A stretch of 64,000 nucleotides of DNA from CBDBZX01 sp965213645 (GTDB lineage Bacteria > Deinococcota > Deinococci > Deinococcales > Trueperaceae), in assembly GCA_965213645.1 (NCBI GenBank), contig CBDBZX010000002.1:1240001-1304000 (forward strand), written 5' to 3'. The stretch's first letter is position 1, and each line of letters opens with the position of its first letter. This document shows, piece after piece, positions 9,627 to 19,028 of this stretch. The position numbers were made by a program, and so were the translations under genes. The notes beneath the pieces were generated by a model, which was not told where the DNA came from, did not search any database, and saw nothing but the letters and a program-made list of their open reading frames with translations.

Positions 9627-11375
9627 TCAAAGGCACGGCTCGAGCTGCCACTTAGCGGCGTGGTGCAACAGCTCCAACACCTCCGTTTCGATGAGCGGCT
9701 TGGAGAAGTAGTAGCCTTGCGCGTAGCTACATTCGAGCGTGCCTAAAATCGCCACCTGTTCGGCGGACTCGACCCCTTCGGAGACGACGTCCAAGTCCAG
9801 GTTCTGCGCCAGATTCACGACGGTGCGCACGATTTCTAGGCTCCTCGAGTCGCTCTTCATCCGGTTGACGAACGACTGGTCGATTTTGATGGTGTCGAGC
9901 GGCAGACTGTGAATGTAAGAGAGCGACGAATAGCCTGTGCCAAAGTCGTCCATCGCGACGCGCACGCCCAAATCTTTAATCTGCGTGAGCACTTTGACGG
10001 CGAGCGTTGGGTCTTCCATCACGGCGCTTTCGGTGACTTCGACCTTGAGGTGGCGAGGCTCCAACCCGGTATCGCGCAAAATCGCGGCGATACGCGCGGC
10101 TAGGTCGGGCTGCGCGAACTGCTTGCTCGACAAGTTGACACTCATGGTGAGCTGGCCTTCGCCTTTGCCGCGCTGCCACACGCTCATCTGGGTGCAGGCT
10201 TCGCTCATGACCCACTCGCCAATCGCGCCAATCAGCCCGGTCTCCTCGGCCAGCGCGATGAATTCGGTGGGCGAGACGAGCCCCCTGCGCGGATGCTGCC
10301 AGCGCACCAGGGCTTCGAAACCGCTCACCTTACCCCCCGGAAGTGAGACAATAGGCTGGTACATCAAGAAGAGTTCGCCGCGCTCCAACGCCGAGCGAAG
10401 CTCCATCTCGGTCTGTTGCCGCGCGGCAACCTGCTCGAACATCTTGCGGTCGAAGAGCGCGTAAGGTTTCTTACTCGTCTTAGCGTGATACATCGCGATA
10501 TCGGCGTCGCGCAAGATGTCATCGGTAGAGGTGTAGTGACGAAGGTTCATGACCACGCCGATGCTCGTGCTGCTCGCCACCTGATAGCCGTCCAGATTAA
10601 AGGTCGTCGCGGTGTAGCGAGTGATGCGGTCAATGACCTGCATGACGCTTTTGGGACCTTCTAGGTTCTCGAGTAAAATCACAAACTCGTCCCCGCCCAA
10701 ACGCGCTACCGTGTCCGCGCTCCGCACGCAGAGTTGCAGCCGCTTGGCGAGTTCGATGAGCAAGAGGTCACCGACCTGATGGCCCAGAGAATCGTTGATG
10801 ACCTTGAAGCGGTTTAAGTCCATGAAGAGCACCGCGAACCTCTTGGTCGGGTCGCGCTGGTACTTTTCAAAGGCTTGACGCAGACGGTCCAAGAGGAGCG
10901 CCCGGTTGGGCAGCCCGGTCAGCGCGTCACACACTCCTTGCTGCGCGATGCTGGTCAAGGAGCCCGCAATGCGGCGAGCCGCGCCCGCTTCGCCACGAGC
11001 GGCGAGCCCCCGACTCAGCATCCAGTGGTAGCGTCCGTCTTGGTGTAAGAGGCGGTGTTCGCACTCGAACACGGGTGTCTCGTCCGCTAAATGCGCTTTG
11101 AGCTGCGTTTGCACGCGCTCTATGTCTAAAGGGTGAACGCGCTCAAACCATTCGCTCGGCTTGTTCGTCACCTCTCCAAGGCCCAAAAGCGCTCGCCAGC
11201 GTGGTGAATAGAACATCTCGCCTGTCTGCAAATCCCAATCCCAAAGGCCGTCGTTCATCGCGGCGGCGGCGAGGGCGTAACGCACCTCGCTCTCCTGCAA
11301 GGCTCTTTCGGCTCGCCCCAGCGCCTCACGCAGCACCTCGACATCGCTTTGAACAGTAGGTGGCTCGAGGCTCAT
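9627..11375 (-). CDS. PAS-GGDEF-EAL protein (cyclic-di-GMP turnover)
   Basis: About 582 residues. A short coiled coil leads into a PAS domain (DGLWDWDLQTGEMFYSPRWR), then a diguanylate cyclase domain with an intact active site (RLGGDEFVILLE) and a C-terminal phosphodiesterase domain with an intact EALVRW and the later DDFGTGYSSL loop. Both activities are therefore possible. No membrane segment is seen, so it is cytoplasmic and the PAS domain probably senses a small ligand or redox state. I prefer ATG 11375 over the upstream TTG 11414, because a GGGAGAGGGG run lies six bases before it. A second GGDEF-EAL protein, membrane-bound, is at 41337. Confidence 0.93.
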   Translation of the reverse strand: MSLEPPTVQSDVEVLREALGRAERALQESEVRYALAAAAMNDGLWDWDLQTGEMFYSPRWRALLGLGEVTNKPSEWFERVHPLDIERVQTQLKAHLADETPVFECEHRLLHQDGRYHWMLSRGLAARGEAGAARRIAGSLTSIAQQGVCDALTGLPNRALLLDRLRQAFEKYQRDPTKRFAVLFMDLNRFKVINDSLGHQVGDLLLIELAKRLQLCVRSADTVARLGGDEFVILLENLEGPKSVMQVIDRITRYTATTFNLDGYQVASSTSIGVVMNLRHYTSTDDILRDADIAMYHAKTSKKPYALFDRKMFEQVAARQQTEMELRSALERGELFLMYQPIVSLPGGKVSGFEALVRWQHPRRGLVSPTEFIALAEETGLIGAIGEWVMSEACTQMSVWQRGKGEGQLTMSVNLSSKQFAQPDLAARIAAILRDTGLEPRHLKVEVTESAVMEDPTLAVKVLTQIKDLGVRVAMDDFGTGYSSLSYIHSLPLDTIKIDQSFVNRMKSDSRSLEIVRTVVNLAQNLDLDVVSEGVESAEQVAILGTLECSYAQGYYFSKPLIETEVLELLHHAAKWQLEPCL

Positions 11376-11414
11376 GAGCGCCCCTCTCCCGGTAGGCAGG
11401 GCCTCTGGACGCAA

Positions 11415-12246
11415 GGAGCAGGTGGCGTTCCTGATAAATAGTTGGGTACATAGCGCGAAGACAAAGGCATAGGTACAGCTTACGGATAGGCTGTTACAAG
11501 ATTCTTACTCGCAGCAAGTCGCCTCTGGTTTGAGCGCATAGAGTTGTGCACGCGGCCTAAAGATAGAGACGAGCACGCTCGAGAAAGAACGTGGACGTCC
11601 TTTCGTAATCACCTAATCTGTATCACCCTACCGAAAAGTGATACCGCTCCGCCGCGACGTGCGCAGAGCCAGCAGCTCGCCGCTATCAACTTGCGACTGT
11701 CTCGCACCGCCACTACCTTTACAAATGGATAACACGCTTTCTCGAGTTAATTCTTCAAGTTGCTCTTCTAAGTCTACCGCTCAGCGTCCCCGTGAGTAAG
11801 AGTTTTGTCATGGCCCACATCTTACACTCAGACTCGTGGGAAAAAGTGCTGAGCACTCATGTTTCCAAATAGAGCGAAAGGAGCGACTTAATCCATCTGT
11901 AGGAAAGCGTTGACCTGTCCAAACTCCTTTTCGGGCGTCAGGAGGGACGGCGAGCTAGTGACGCGACCGACTACAAAACGGTGCACTACCTTCGCAGCAG
12001 TTTTCAGAATGACTGAGCTTGAGTGACGCAGCTCTCAGTTCGAAGAACTAGCGGGATTTCATCCCTCACTGTGAATGCTAAACGTTTGTTTATTCACTGA
12101 GAGCGTCTCTTCGCTTACGAAGTTTCCCTCCGGGCACAACTTCGTACTCTGTGACCAGCTCCGAGCTTTGCGAGACAGACTTTGAGATTCCGTTAGACTT
12201 CGCCTGAGACCTGCTACATACCTCTGCACCGTAGAAAGAAGACATC
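11415..12246. other. Long gap without a recognisable gene
   Basis: About 830 bases. No convincing reading frame on either strand. Near 12031-12064 it holds a block that recurs reverse-complemented at 25145-25180 (core TGAAATCCCGCTAGTTC), and at 12114-12140 a copy of the TTACGAAG small repeat. The promoter of the lipoprotein-peptidase gene at 12247 presumably lies near the right edge. Confidence 0.6.
12114..12140 (+). repeat. Small double-hairpin repeat, 'TTACGAAG' family
   Basis: Carries CTT-ACG-AAG followed by CCC-TCC-GGG. Same layout as the copies at 7755, 27239 and 53893 but with a different second stem. Confidence 0.65.
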
Positions 12247-13617
12247 TTGAATCACATCGAGAAAGTTAAAAAGAGAGTCAAAAGAGCGCTGCAAGTCGCA
12301 CCCGTCGGCTTAGCCCTGGTCGCGCTCACGGCCTGTGGTGGCCTCACCGCGCCGGAAGCGGCCACGCCAGAGACCAAACTGGGCAACCAGACCGTCACGC
12401 GCTACGACTACTCGCTGAGCGTCGAGATTACGCCAGAAGACAGCCAGGCGGACATCGAGAAGCGCTACGGCGGTGACGCTGTGGTGTGGCGTCCCGAGGC
12501 GGGCTTCGCCGTAATAGGAATTCAGAGCGGCGAGCTGAGCACGCTGAGCGCCGACGCCGAAGCCAACCAGGACGCTTTTAGCATCCCGAGTGCCACTGTA
12601 AGCGCACAGGGCGGTTCCTGGTGCTTGGTCTGGCGGTGGCGGTGCTTGGTCCGGCGGCGGCGGTGCTTGGTCTGGTGGTGTAAGCCAAATCACGCCAACT
12701 AGTTTCGCAGGAAACCTTGACGCTTGGATCAGATCAATTTACCTGAGGGTCAAGTTTTAGCGCCTAACTTGGGTCAAGGCGTTAAGGTCGCCGTGCTTGA
12801 TACCGGCGTAGACGTCTATCATCCTGCCCTGCAAGGCAAGCTGGCTCCCGCAAGCGAATGGAAAGATTTTATCGATGGCGACGCGCTTCCCTTCGATGAG
12901 TACGACGCAACGCCTGGCGCGAGCAACGCAGGACACGGTCACGGCACGGGCGTTGCAGGCGTCATCCTGCAAGTTGCGCCTGAAGCGACCATCTTGCCTA
13001 TCCGCGTCCTCAAGTCCGACGGCACGGGCGACATCACGGACGTAGCGAGAGCGGTGGACTGGGCTGTTCAGCAAGGTGCTGATGTCATCAACATGTCGCT
13101 CGGCGCTTATGTAGACTCGCTTACTATCTACCTCACCATGCACTACGGCGCTCAGTACGACGTTTACTTCACGGCTTCCTCGGGTAACTCAGGTGACAAT
13201 CAAATCACCTACCCCGCAGTTATGGCTCCTGACCAAGTACCCGGCGACCTCGGTATCCTCGGGCGCAACTTGATTAGCGTCGGTAGCGTTGACAACTACA
13301 GCGTGAAGTCGACCTTTTCGACCTACGGCTCCGAAATAGAACTTGTCGCGCCCGGCGAAGAGGTCTACACCTTGATGCCGAACAGCAGCATTGCGCACGC
13401 CACAGGCACATCTTTCGCTGCGCCGATGGCTGCAGGCACGCTCGCTCTCGCTTTAGGCGAACTCGGCGACACCTACGACGGCAACCTGTCGATGATGGCG
13501 CACGAGGAAAGCGACGCGGGTATCTTTGCGCTCAACGGCACCTTTCAAGGGTTGCTCGGCAGCGGTCAACTCGATGTTGAGGCGTTCATGCAGCGTGCGC
13601 TCCAGGCGGATCGGTAG
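12247..13617 (+). pseudogene. Secreted subtilisin-like (S8) peptidase, apparently with two compensating frameshifts
   Basis: From TTG 12247 comes a lipoprotein signal (GLALVALTAC, lipobox Cys followed by GG) and a propeptide-like region. The catalytic part, in the same frame from about 12724, has all subtilase residues: Asp in VAVLDTGVDVYHP, His in GHGHGTGVAGVI, the oxyanion Asn in TASSGNSGD, and Ser in GTSFAAPMAAG. Between them two stops (12700-12702 and 12715-12717) interrupt the frame. The stretch 12620-12725 reads sensibly only in the next frame: three GAWSGGG repeats, then VSQITPTSFAGNLDAW. One shift near 12615 and a reverse shift near 12727 would restore a complete peptidase. This may be sequencing error, a real lesion or recoding in a slippery GC-rich repeat. 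It is followed after three bases by its partner gene. Confidence 0.8.
12620..12682 (+). repeat. Three tandem 21-bp units encoding GAWSGGG
   Basis: Units at 12620-12640, 12641-12661 and 12662-12682, differing at a few third positions. They would form a glycine-rich linker between the propeptide and catalytic domain of the peptidase, and lie in the segment that is out of frame. Confidence 0.85.
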
Positions 13618-13620
13618 GCG

Positions 13621-14010
13621 ATGACGGTGACAATAAAGGAAAGAGCGCAAGATAAAGCCGTGTGCAACGCTACCTTGGTGATGGAGTCTAAGGGCTTCGC
13701 TCCCACAGTACGCAGCGCAGCCTTTAGCGGCGCGTGGTCTAAGCTCTACCAAGCGGACGCCTACTACCTCGACATGACGCTAACCCCTGCGGGTAAAACC
13801 GCTCGCCTCCAAGGACAGCTTTTAGCGAGTGATGGCGGACAGCTTCCTAGCGGCACGATTGCGCTCTATCAGGGCGAAGAGGTCATTCAGAGCGTCCCCG
13901 TCGGCGCAGCCGGTGACTTTTACGTTAATATTGGCGAAGCGCACCAGTATCGCTTGAGCGTCGAACTAGGCGACACTGTCCTCAGCGTATCGGGGCTCGA
14001 CATCAACTGA
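13621..14010 (+). CDS. Small beta-rich protein partnering the S8 peptidase
   Basis: 129 residues, three bases after the peptidase stop, so very likely in the same operon. It has no signal peptide. The N-terminal third is mixed, the rest alternates short hydrophobic strands: LTPAGKTARLQGQLLASDGG, GTIALYQGEEVI, GDFYVNIGEAHQYRLSVELG. This resembles a carboxypeptidase-regulatory/CnaB-like beta sandwich, but I cannot name a family with confidence. AFSGAWSKLY echoes the GAWS repeats of the peptidase. A strong terminator follows. Possible roles are an inhibitor, substrate or adaptor of the peptidase; position is the only support. Confidence 0.65.
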   Translation: MTVTIKERAQDKAVCNATLVMESKGFAPTVRSAAFSGAWSKLYQADAYYLDMTLTPAGKTARLQGQLLASDGGQLPSGTIALYQGEEVIQSVPVGAAGDFYVNIGEAHQYRLSVELGDTVLSVSGLDIN

Positions 14011-14027
14011 CCTCTGATGGTCCAAAG

Positions 14028-14051
14028 GAGGCAGGGCTCAGGCCCTGCCTC
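14028..14051 (+). terminator. Terminator of the S8 peptidase operon
   Basis: GAGGCAGGGC (14028-14037), loop TCAG, GCCCTGCCTC (14042-14051): a perfect 10-bp stem, with a pyrimidine-rich tail (tctcctatt). It lies 18 bases after the stop of the 129-residue gene. Confidence 0.75.
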
Positions 14052-14299
14052 TCTCCTATTGTGCGCAACTACGCGCTACCTATCCCTGTTACTTCACTAT
14101 TTCATCCTTTGGTTGGCTGTGACACTGCTCTACGTATGTATCTTATGTTCTACGTGAATGAACCTTCAAAAACACTTTACGCGATTTCACGTGCGCGGCG
14201 CTTTGCGGCGCTTAAACTCGAAGAACGACGGGCACTAACGTTACGAAAGGTGATTTCTATGCTCCTCAACCTGCGCGTCACCGAGACCGTATCTTAAAG

Positions 14300-17200
14300 A
14301 TGAACGCGACTTCACCTCACCCTACCGCCGCGCTCGTTCGCCAACTGCTCGAGGAGCCTTTGGCCGAGCGTCGGACGGCGCTTTGCTCCAAGCATGGGGC
14401 GGGGTTGGAGCTGGTCGAGGCACTCAAGGCAGAGGTAGATCGTCACAAGAACTCGGACAGTGCGCAGGCGCTCCTAGCGGGAGAGCGAGCGCTCGAGGCG
14501 AGTGAATTCATCACTGATTCTGCAGCTAAACCGCTTGGCCTTTGGGCGATGGCTTTAGGGCTCACTGCGCAAGGGGCGTATAGCGAAGCCTTAATGTATT
14601 TTGACAAAGCGCGAATCCATTATGACCAATTGGACCGTGTGGTTGACGCGGCCAGAGTGTCTGTTCGTCAACTACAGGCCCTCGCGATAACGGGCGACTA
14701 CCTTAAAGCGCTCGAGGTCGCCGAAGCTGCTCGCGATATCTTCGCCACGGCGAACCTCACGCATGAGGCCGCGCAAGTAGAGAACAACATTGGGCTCATC
14801 CACTCACGGCTGGGCCGGGCTGCCGAGTCCGAAAAAGCGATCAAGCGTGCGATGGTAGGCTTTTCTAAGGTCGGCGACAAGCTGGGCATGGCTCAAGCCC
14901 ACCTCAACCTCGGCTCGAGCTACCAAGAACAAGACTTCTTTGGTAGGGCGCTCGAGCATTCGCAAGCGGCGCTCAGTATCTTTCGAGAACTCGAGCTAAC
15001 CCAATCTGTGGCCCTTACGCTCGTCAATCTCGCCACGCTCCACCGTCGCGAGGGGAGAGCCAGTCAAGCGCTGAGACTGCTGAGCCAAGCGAGGGAGGTC
15101 TATAACCAGTTGGAGTCGAGTCCCGACGCCGCTCTAGCTCAGCTTGAGGAGGCGCGGGTCAGCCTCGACTTACAGCTTTTAGATGAAGCCGAAACCCTCG
15201 CAAGTGAACTCATCGAGACCTTTGCAGCGCGTCAGATGCAGCTCGAGCAGGTCGAAGCGCTCGTCGTACTCGGCACCGTGCGCGTCCGGGCAAGGCGCAC
15301 CGAAGAGGCCCTAGACGCGCTAAGCACGGCGCGAACCACGCTGTTAGAGCTTGGCAACCCGACCCAGGCCGCTTTGGTCAATCTCTACATCGCCAACTTG
15401 CACCTCAGCACGCTAGCAGACCCGCAGGGCGACGCGGCTATGACCTATCTCGACGTGACAGCACTGGCCCAAAACGCCATCGCGACGTTGCAAGAGGTTA
15501 AGGTGCGTTCAGGGGTTGCCTTTGGTCTCACGACGCTGGCAGAAGCGCAGTTGGGGCTGGGGCACACAGCCGAAGCGAAGAACAATCTGCAAAGTGCCGA
15601 AGCGTTGGCTCAAGACCTCGGCGTGCCCGACCTCATCATCCGCGCGAAAAGGCTCTTGGGTCAACGGACCTTTCAAGAGGGCGAGTTCGCCGAAGCGGAG
15701 CGCCTCTTCGACGGCGCGATCGAAGCGTTAGAGGGCGTACGCGCCTCTTTACAGATCGACGAATTCAAAGCGGCCTATGTCGGCGATAAGTTGAGCGTAT
15801 ACGGGGATATGGTGGCGCTCTTGCTCGAGCAAGGACGCACCCGCGAAGCGCTCGCCTACACCGAGCGGGCGAAGTCGCGTGCCCTTTTAGATTTGCTTTC
15901 TAAGGGAGTCGAGACCAGGGCGCCTACGAGTGACCCGACCTTAGAGCGCCTCAGCCAGCGGCTTAAAGAGGTGCGGGCCGAACTCAACTGGCACTACCTG
16001 GCTGCCGAAGAGGAGGGGAAAAGCGGCGCACATTGGCACAAAGTGACCGAAGGCGAGCGTGAAGTCACCTCACTCATTCGCGAGTTGGAGCGGCTCAAGC
16101 CCGAAGCGGCGGCCTTGGAGCGCGTCGCGAAGCCCGACTTGGATAAAGTCTTTGCGAGCTTGGACGAAAACACGGTGCTCATCGAGTATTTTGGCACCGA
16201 GGCGAGCCTCTCCGCTTTCGTGCTTTCCAGAGGTGAAGTGCGTGCCGTGACCGACATCGCCTCACCCGACGACGTGCGTCACCACCTCGAGCGTCTAGGC
16301 TTTTTCTTCAAGCGCGTCGCGCAGAGTCGCAGCGGGGCTTTACCCACTCATCTTCCCCCGAACGTCTACGCCAACCTCTACGGTCCAGAGATGCTGACGC
16401 AGAACGTTAACACGCACCTCAAAGCGCTTTTTGATCTGCTCATCGCTCCTTTGGGACTCGAGCTATCCGAACAAACCGCTGAGCAGACACCTGGGCAAAC
16501 ATCCGAACAAACCCTCGTCATGATTCCGCACGGACCCATTCACGCGGTTCCCTTCGCGGCGCTCTTTGACGGTGAAAGGTATCTGCTCGAGCAAGTCGCG
16601 CTCGCCTCCGCCCCTAGCGCCTCGGTCTACGCGCTCTGCAAAGGTCAAGCGCAGCGTCCGCCAGGTCAGATGATGGCGTTTGGCGTGCCCGCCGAGGATA
16701 TCCCTGCCGTCGAGCAAGAGGTCGAGGACGTGACGAAGCTCTTCAGCGACGCAACCGCGTTTATCGGCGTAGACGCGACATTGGACACTTTCTATAAAAG
16801 AGCGCCCCACGCAGATGTGCTCCACATCGCCACGCACGGCGTTCACCGGCCCGACAACCCGATGTTTTCCGGGCTGCGGCTCTTCGACGGTTGGTTGGCG
16901 GCGCGTGACCTCTACGCCGTCCAACTCAGCGCGTCTTTAGTCGTCCTGCCCGCTTGTGAGAGCGTTTTGGCGAGCAACACCGAAGGCGATGAGCTGTTCG
17001 GCATTGCGAGAGGGTTTCTCTACGCGGGTGCACCCTCGCTCATCGGCAGCTTGTGGCCCGTTCAAGACGAGCAGACGGCGCAGCTCATGGTGGCGTTTTA
17101 TAGCGCTCTGCGCCGTGGTTTGGATACAGCGTCGGCGCTGCGTGAAGCGCAGCTCGCGGTGCGCGAAGCGCACCCTAACCCCTACCACTGGGCAGCCTTT

Positions 17201-17314
17201 TACGGTCATCGGCGACCCAGAACGAACGGTGGCGAGCCGCCGCCGTTAGGACGCCTCTCTGAATTTGTCAAAATGTGCGATTTTACGGGGCGATGCCTCG
17301 AGCCCATACGCTAA
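14300..17314 (+). CDS. TPR-CHAT caspase-like peptidase
   Basis: 1004 residues. The first 600 or so are tetratricopeptide repeats (for example ALMYFDKARIHYDQLDRVVDAARV, ALEHSQAALSIFREL), usually a protein-binding scaffold. The C-terminal CHAT domain belongs to the caspase clan: DVLHIATHGVHRPDNPMFSG holds the catalytic His and LVVLPACESVLASNTEGDEL the catalytic Cys, followed by the family block GFLYAGAPSLIGSLWPV. Both residues are present, so it should be active. No signal peptide, so cytoplasmic. It starts at ATG 14300 with a poor SD, directly after a frame that ends at 14297. CHAT peptidases act in signalling, immunity and programmed death. Its neighbours are a secreted S8 peptidase and a response regulator. 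Confidence 0.9.
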   Translation: MNATSPHPTAALVRQLLEEPLAERRTALCSKHGAGLELVEALKAEVDRHKNSDSAQALLAGERALEASEFITDSAAKPLGLWAMALGLTAQGAYSEALMYFDKARIHYDQLDRVVDAARVSVRQLQALAITGDYLKALEVAEAARDIFATANLTHEAAQVENNIGLIHSRLGRAAESEKAIKRAMVGFSKVGDKLGMAQAHLNLGSSYQEQDFFGRALEHSQAALSIFRELELTQSVALTLVNLATLHRREGRASQALRLLSQAREVYNQLESSPDAALAQLEEARVSLDLQLLDEAETLASELIETFAARQMQLEQVEALVVLGTVRVRARRTEEALDALSTARTTLLELGNPTQAALVNLYIANLHLSTLADPQGDAAMTYLDVTALAQNAIATLQEVKVRSGVAFGLTTLAEAQLGLGHTAEAKNNLQSAEALAQDLGVPDLIIRAKRLLGQRTFQEGEFAEAERLFDGAIEALEGVRASLQIDEFKAAYVGDKLSVYGDMVALLLEQGRTREALAYTERAKSRALLDLLSKGVETRAPTSDPTLERLSQRLKEVRAELNWHYLAAEEEGKSGAHWHKVTEGEREVTSLIRELERLKPEAAALERVAKPDLDKVFASLDENTVLIEYFGTEASLSAFVLSRGEVRAVTDIASPDDVRHHLERLGFFFKRVAQSRSGALPTHLPPNVYANLYGPEMLTQNVNTHLKALFDLLIAPLGLELSEQTAEQTPGQTSEQTLVMIPHGPIHAVPFAALFDGERYLLEQVALASAPSASVYALCKGQAQRPPGQMMAFGVPAEDIPAVEQEVEDVTKLFSDATAFIGVDATLDTFYKRAPHADVLHIATHGVHRPDNPMFSGLRLFDGWLAARDLYAVQLSASLVVLPACESVLASNTEGDELFGIARGFLYAGAPSLIGSLWPVQDEQTAQLMVAFYSALRRGLDTASALREAQLAVREAHPNPYHWAAFYGHRRPRTNGGEPPPLGRLSEFVKMCDFTGRCLEPIR

Positions 17315-17496
17315 AGTTTCGGCGTGAGGTTTCACGCTGAGATTTATGGTGAAATTCCTGCAGTGAATCTTCTTGACAGGATTGGGTAAGAATCTTGTGA
17401 CGCACTCGCCTTTATAGTAAACGCTATGCTGACTAGCGTCTCCTTCTCTCAACTCTGTGAGCGCAGTTGTCAATTCCACCGTGAGGAGGCCGAACG

Positions 17497-18903
17497 TTGA
17501 CCCCAAAGCCTGCCACGGTTCTCATCGTTGACGACCAAGCCTCCATGCGCGAGCTGATCAGGCGTCTGCTGAGCCCTTTGGACTTGGAGCTTGCGAGCGC
17601 ACAAAACGGCTTGGAGGCGCTAGAGCAAGCCGTCAAGCTCAACCCCGACCTTATTTTATTGGATGTCAATATGCCTGGGATGGGTGGGCTTGAGGTGTGC
17701 CGCCGCCTCAGGGCTAACCCCACCTTCGAAGAGACCCCTATCGTTGTCGTCACGACCAATGACGACGAGCGCTCACGCGATAAAGGCTTCCAAGCGGGCG
17801 CGGACGACTTTATCAGCAAACCTTTTCACCCCGCGCTGCTGCGCCGCCGCGTAGGGGCGCTGACGCGCCTAAACCATTCTCGCCGCCTCCACGCTGAGCG
17901 CTCACGTTTCAGCGAACTCATCGACCTCTCGCCGGACGGCATCATCCTCATGGACAGCGACCAGCAAGTTCGCCTCATCAACCCGGCGATGTTTCGTCTG
18001 CTCGAGATTGCCGAAGCGGACCAGCGCGAAGAGGGCTTAGGGCGTTTTGTGCTGCCCGCCGAGCTGAACCACTGCCGCACGAAGCTCTTGGAGCTTTTCA
18101 AGACACCTGGAGCACACGTCCGTTTTGAAACAACCCTACTTAAAGGGAGCGGCGCACCCGTTCAGGTGGAGGTGCACGGGGTGCACTCGAGCTGGAACGG
18201 CACCCCAGCCGCCCAACTCATCATCCGCGACATCACCCAGCGCAAGCTCACCGAAGCCTACCTGCGGCGCTCAAATACCGAGTTGCGTCTTGCTTACGAC
18301 ACCACCATCGAAGGCTGGGCGCGGGCCTTAGAGCTGCGCGACAAGGAGACCGAAGGCCACACCCGCCGCGTCACCGATATGACGGTGCGCTTAGCGAGAG
18401 TCATGGGCCTCGGCGACGAGTCGCTCGTGCACATCCGGCGCGGCGCACTCCTGCACGACATCGGCAAGATGGGCGTGCCCGACCATATTTTGCTCAAACC
18501 CGGCAAGCTCAGCCCTGGTGAGTGGGAAGCGATGCGCGAACACCCCGTCCACGCGCTCGCTATGCTCTCGCCCATCGCCTTTTTACGCCCCGCTTTAGAA
18601 ATTCCTTACTGCCACCACGAAAAATGGGACGGCAGCGGCTATCCGCGCGGGCTCAAGGGTGAAAAGATTCCACTCGCTGCGCGGATTTTTAGCCTCGTAG
18701 ACGTGTGGGACGCGCTCTCCTATGACCGACCGTACCGCCGCGCCTGGCCGCAACACAAAGTGATGGCCTATTTGCGCGAACGCGCGGGTACGGAGTTCGA
18801 CCCGGAGATTACCGAGGTCTTCCTCAAGATGTTGACCAAGAGCCCTGCGCTCGCCCCCGCCAAGCAAGATGAGACTGAGACGCTCGAGCCCGCCTTTGGC
18901 TGA
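17497..18903 (+). CDS. Response regulator with REC, PAS and HD-GYP domains
   Basis: 468 residues. The receiver domain opens with VLIVDDQASMRELI and has the phospho-acceptor Asp in LILLDVNMPGM; the conserved Lys is in DDFISKPFHP. A PAS domain follows (ELIDLSPDGIILMDSDQQVRL). The output domain is HD-GYP: HDIGKMGVP and, downstream, HHEKWDGSGYPRGLKG, so it should degrade cyclic-di-GMP. Start TTG 17497 is chosen because GAGGAGG (17482-17488) lies eight bases before it. No partner histidine kinase is adjacent. Together with the two GGDEF-EAL proteins it makes cyclic-di-GMP turnover prominent in this window. Confidence 0.93.
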   Translation: MTPKPATVLIVDDQASMRELIRRLLSPLDLELASAQNGLEALEQAVKLNPDLILLDVNMPGMGGLEVCRRLRANPTFEETPIVVVTTNDDERSRDKGFQAGADDFISKPFHPALLRRRVGALTRLNHSRRLHAERSRFSELIDLSPDGIILMDSDQQVRLINPAMFRLLEIAEADQREEGLGRFVLPAELNHCRTKLLELFKTPGAHVRFETTLLKGSGAPVQVEVHGVHSSWNGTPAAQLIIRDITQRKLTEAYLRRSNTELRLAYDTTIEGWARALELRDKETEGHTRRVTDMTVRLARVMGLGDESLVHIRRGALLHDIGKMGVPDHILLKPGKLSPGEWEAMREHPVHALAMLSPIAFLRPALEIPYCHHEKWDGSGYPRGLKGEKIPLAARIFSLVDVWDALSYDRPYRRAWPQHKVMAYLRERAGTEFDPEITEVFLKMLTKSPALAPAKQDETETLEPAFG

Positions 18904-18928
18904 GCACTGTCACCAAATTTGAAGCACA

Positions 18929-19002
18929 CAGGTATCATCTTTGAACGTGCGAGCTTATCAACGCTTTGTCTACTAAGCGCGTTTATGATCAGATGATACC
19001 TG
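18929..19002. repeat. 74-bp element with perfect 12-bp inverted ends
   Basis: CAGGTATCATCT (18929-18940) and AGATGATACCTG (18991-19002) bracket a palindromic interior between two convergent genes. A partial third end (accagataatacctgct) follows at once. Short relative of the GATGATACC dispersed family; it may also act as a bidirectional terminator. Confidence 0.7.
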
Positions 19003-19028
19003 CTGTTACGACCAGATAATACCTGCTA

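Noticed and set aside
14061..14297. A 78-residue protein between the terminator and the CHAT gene
   Set aside because: No SD, no recognisable fold, odd composition; it fills the promoter region of the CHAT gene.
17330..17496. TTGACA near 17373 as a promoter of the HD-GYP gene
   Set aside because: No convincing -10 box at a proper distance; left unannotated.
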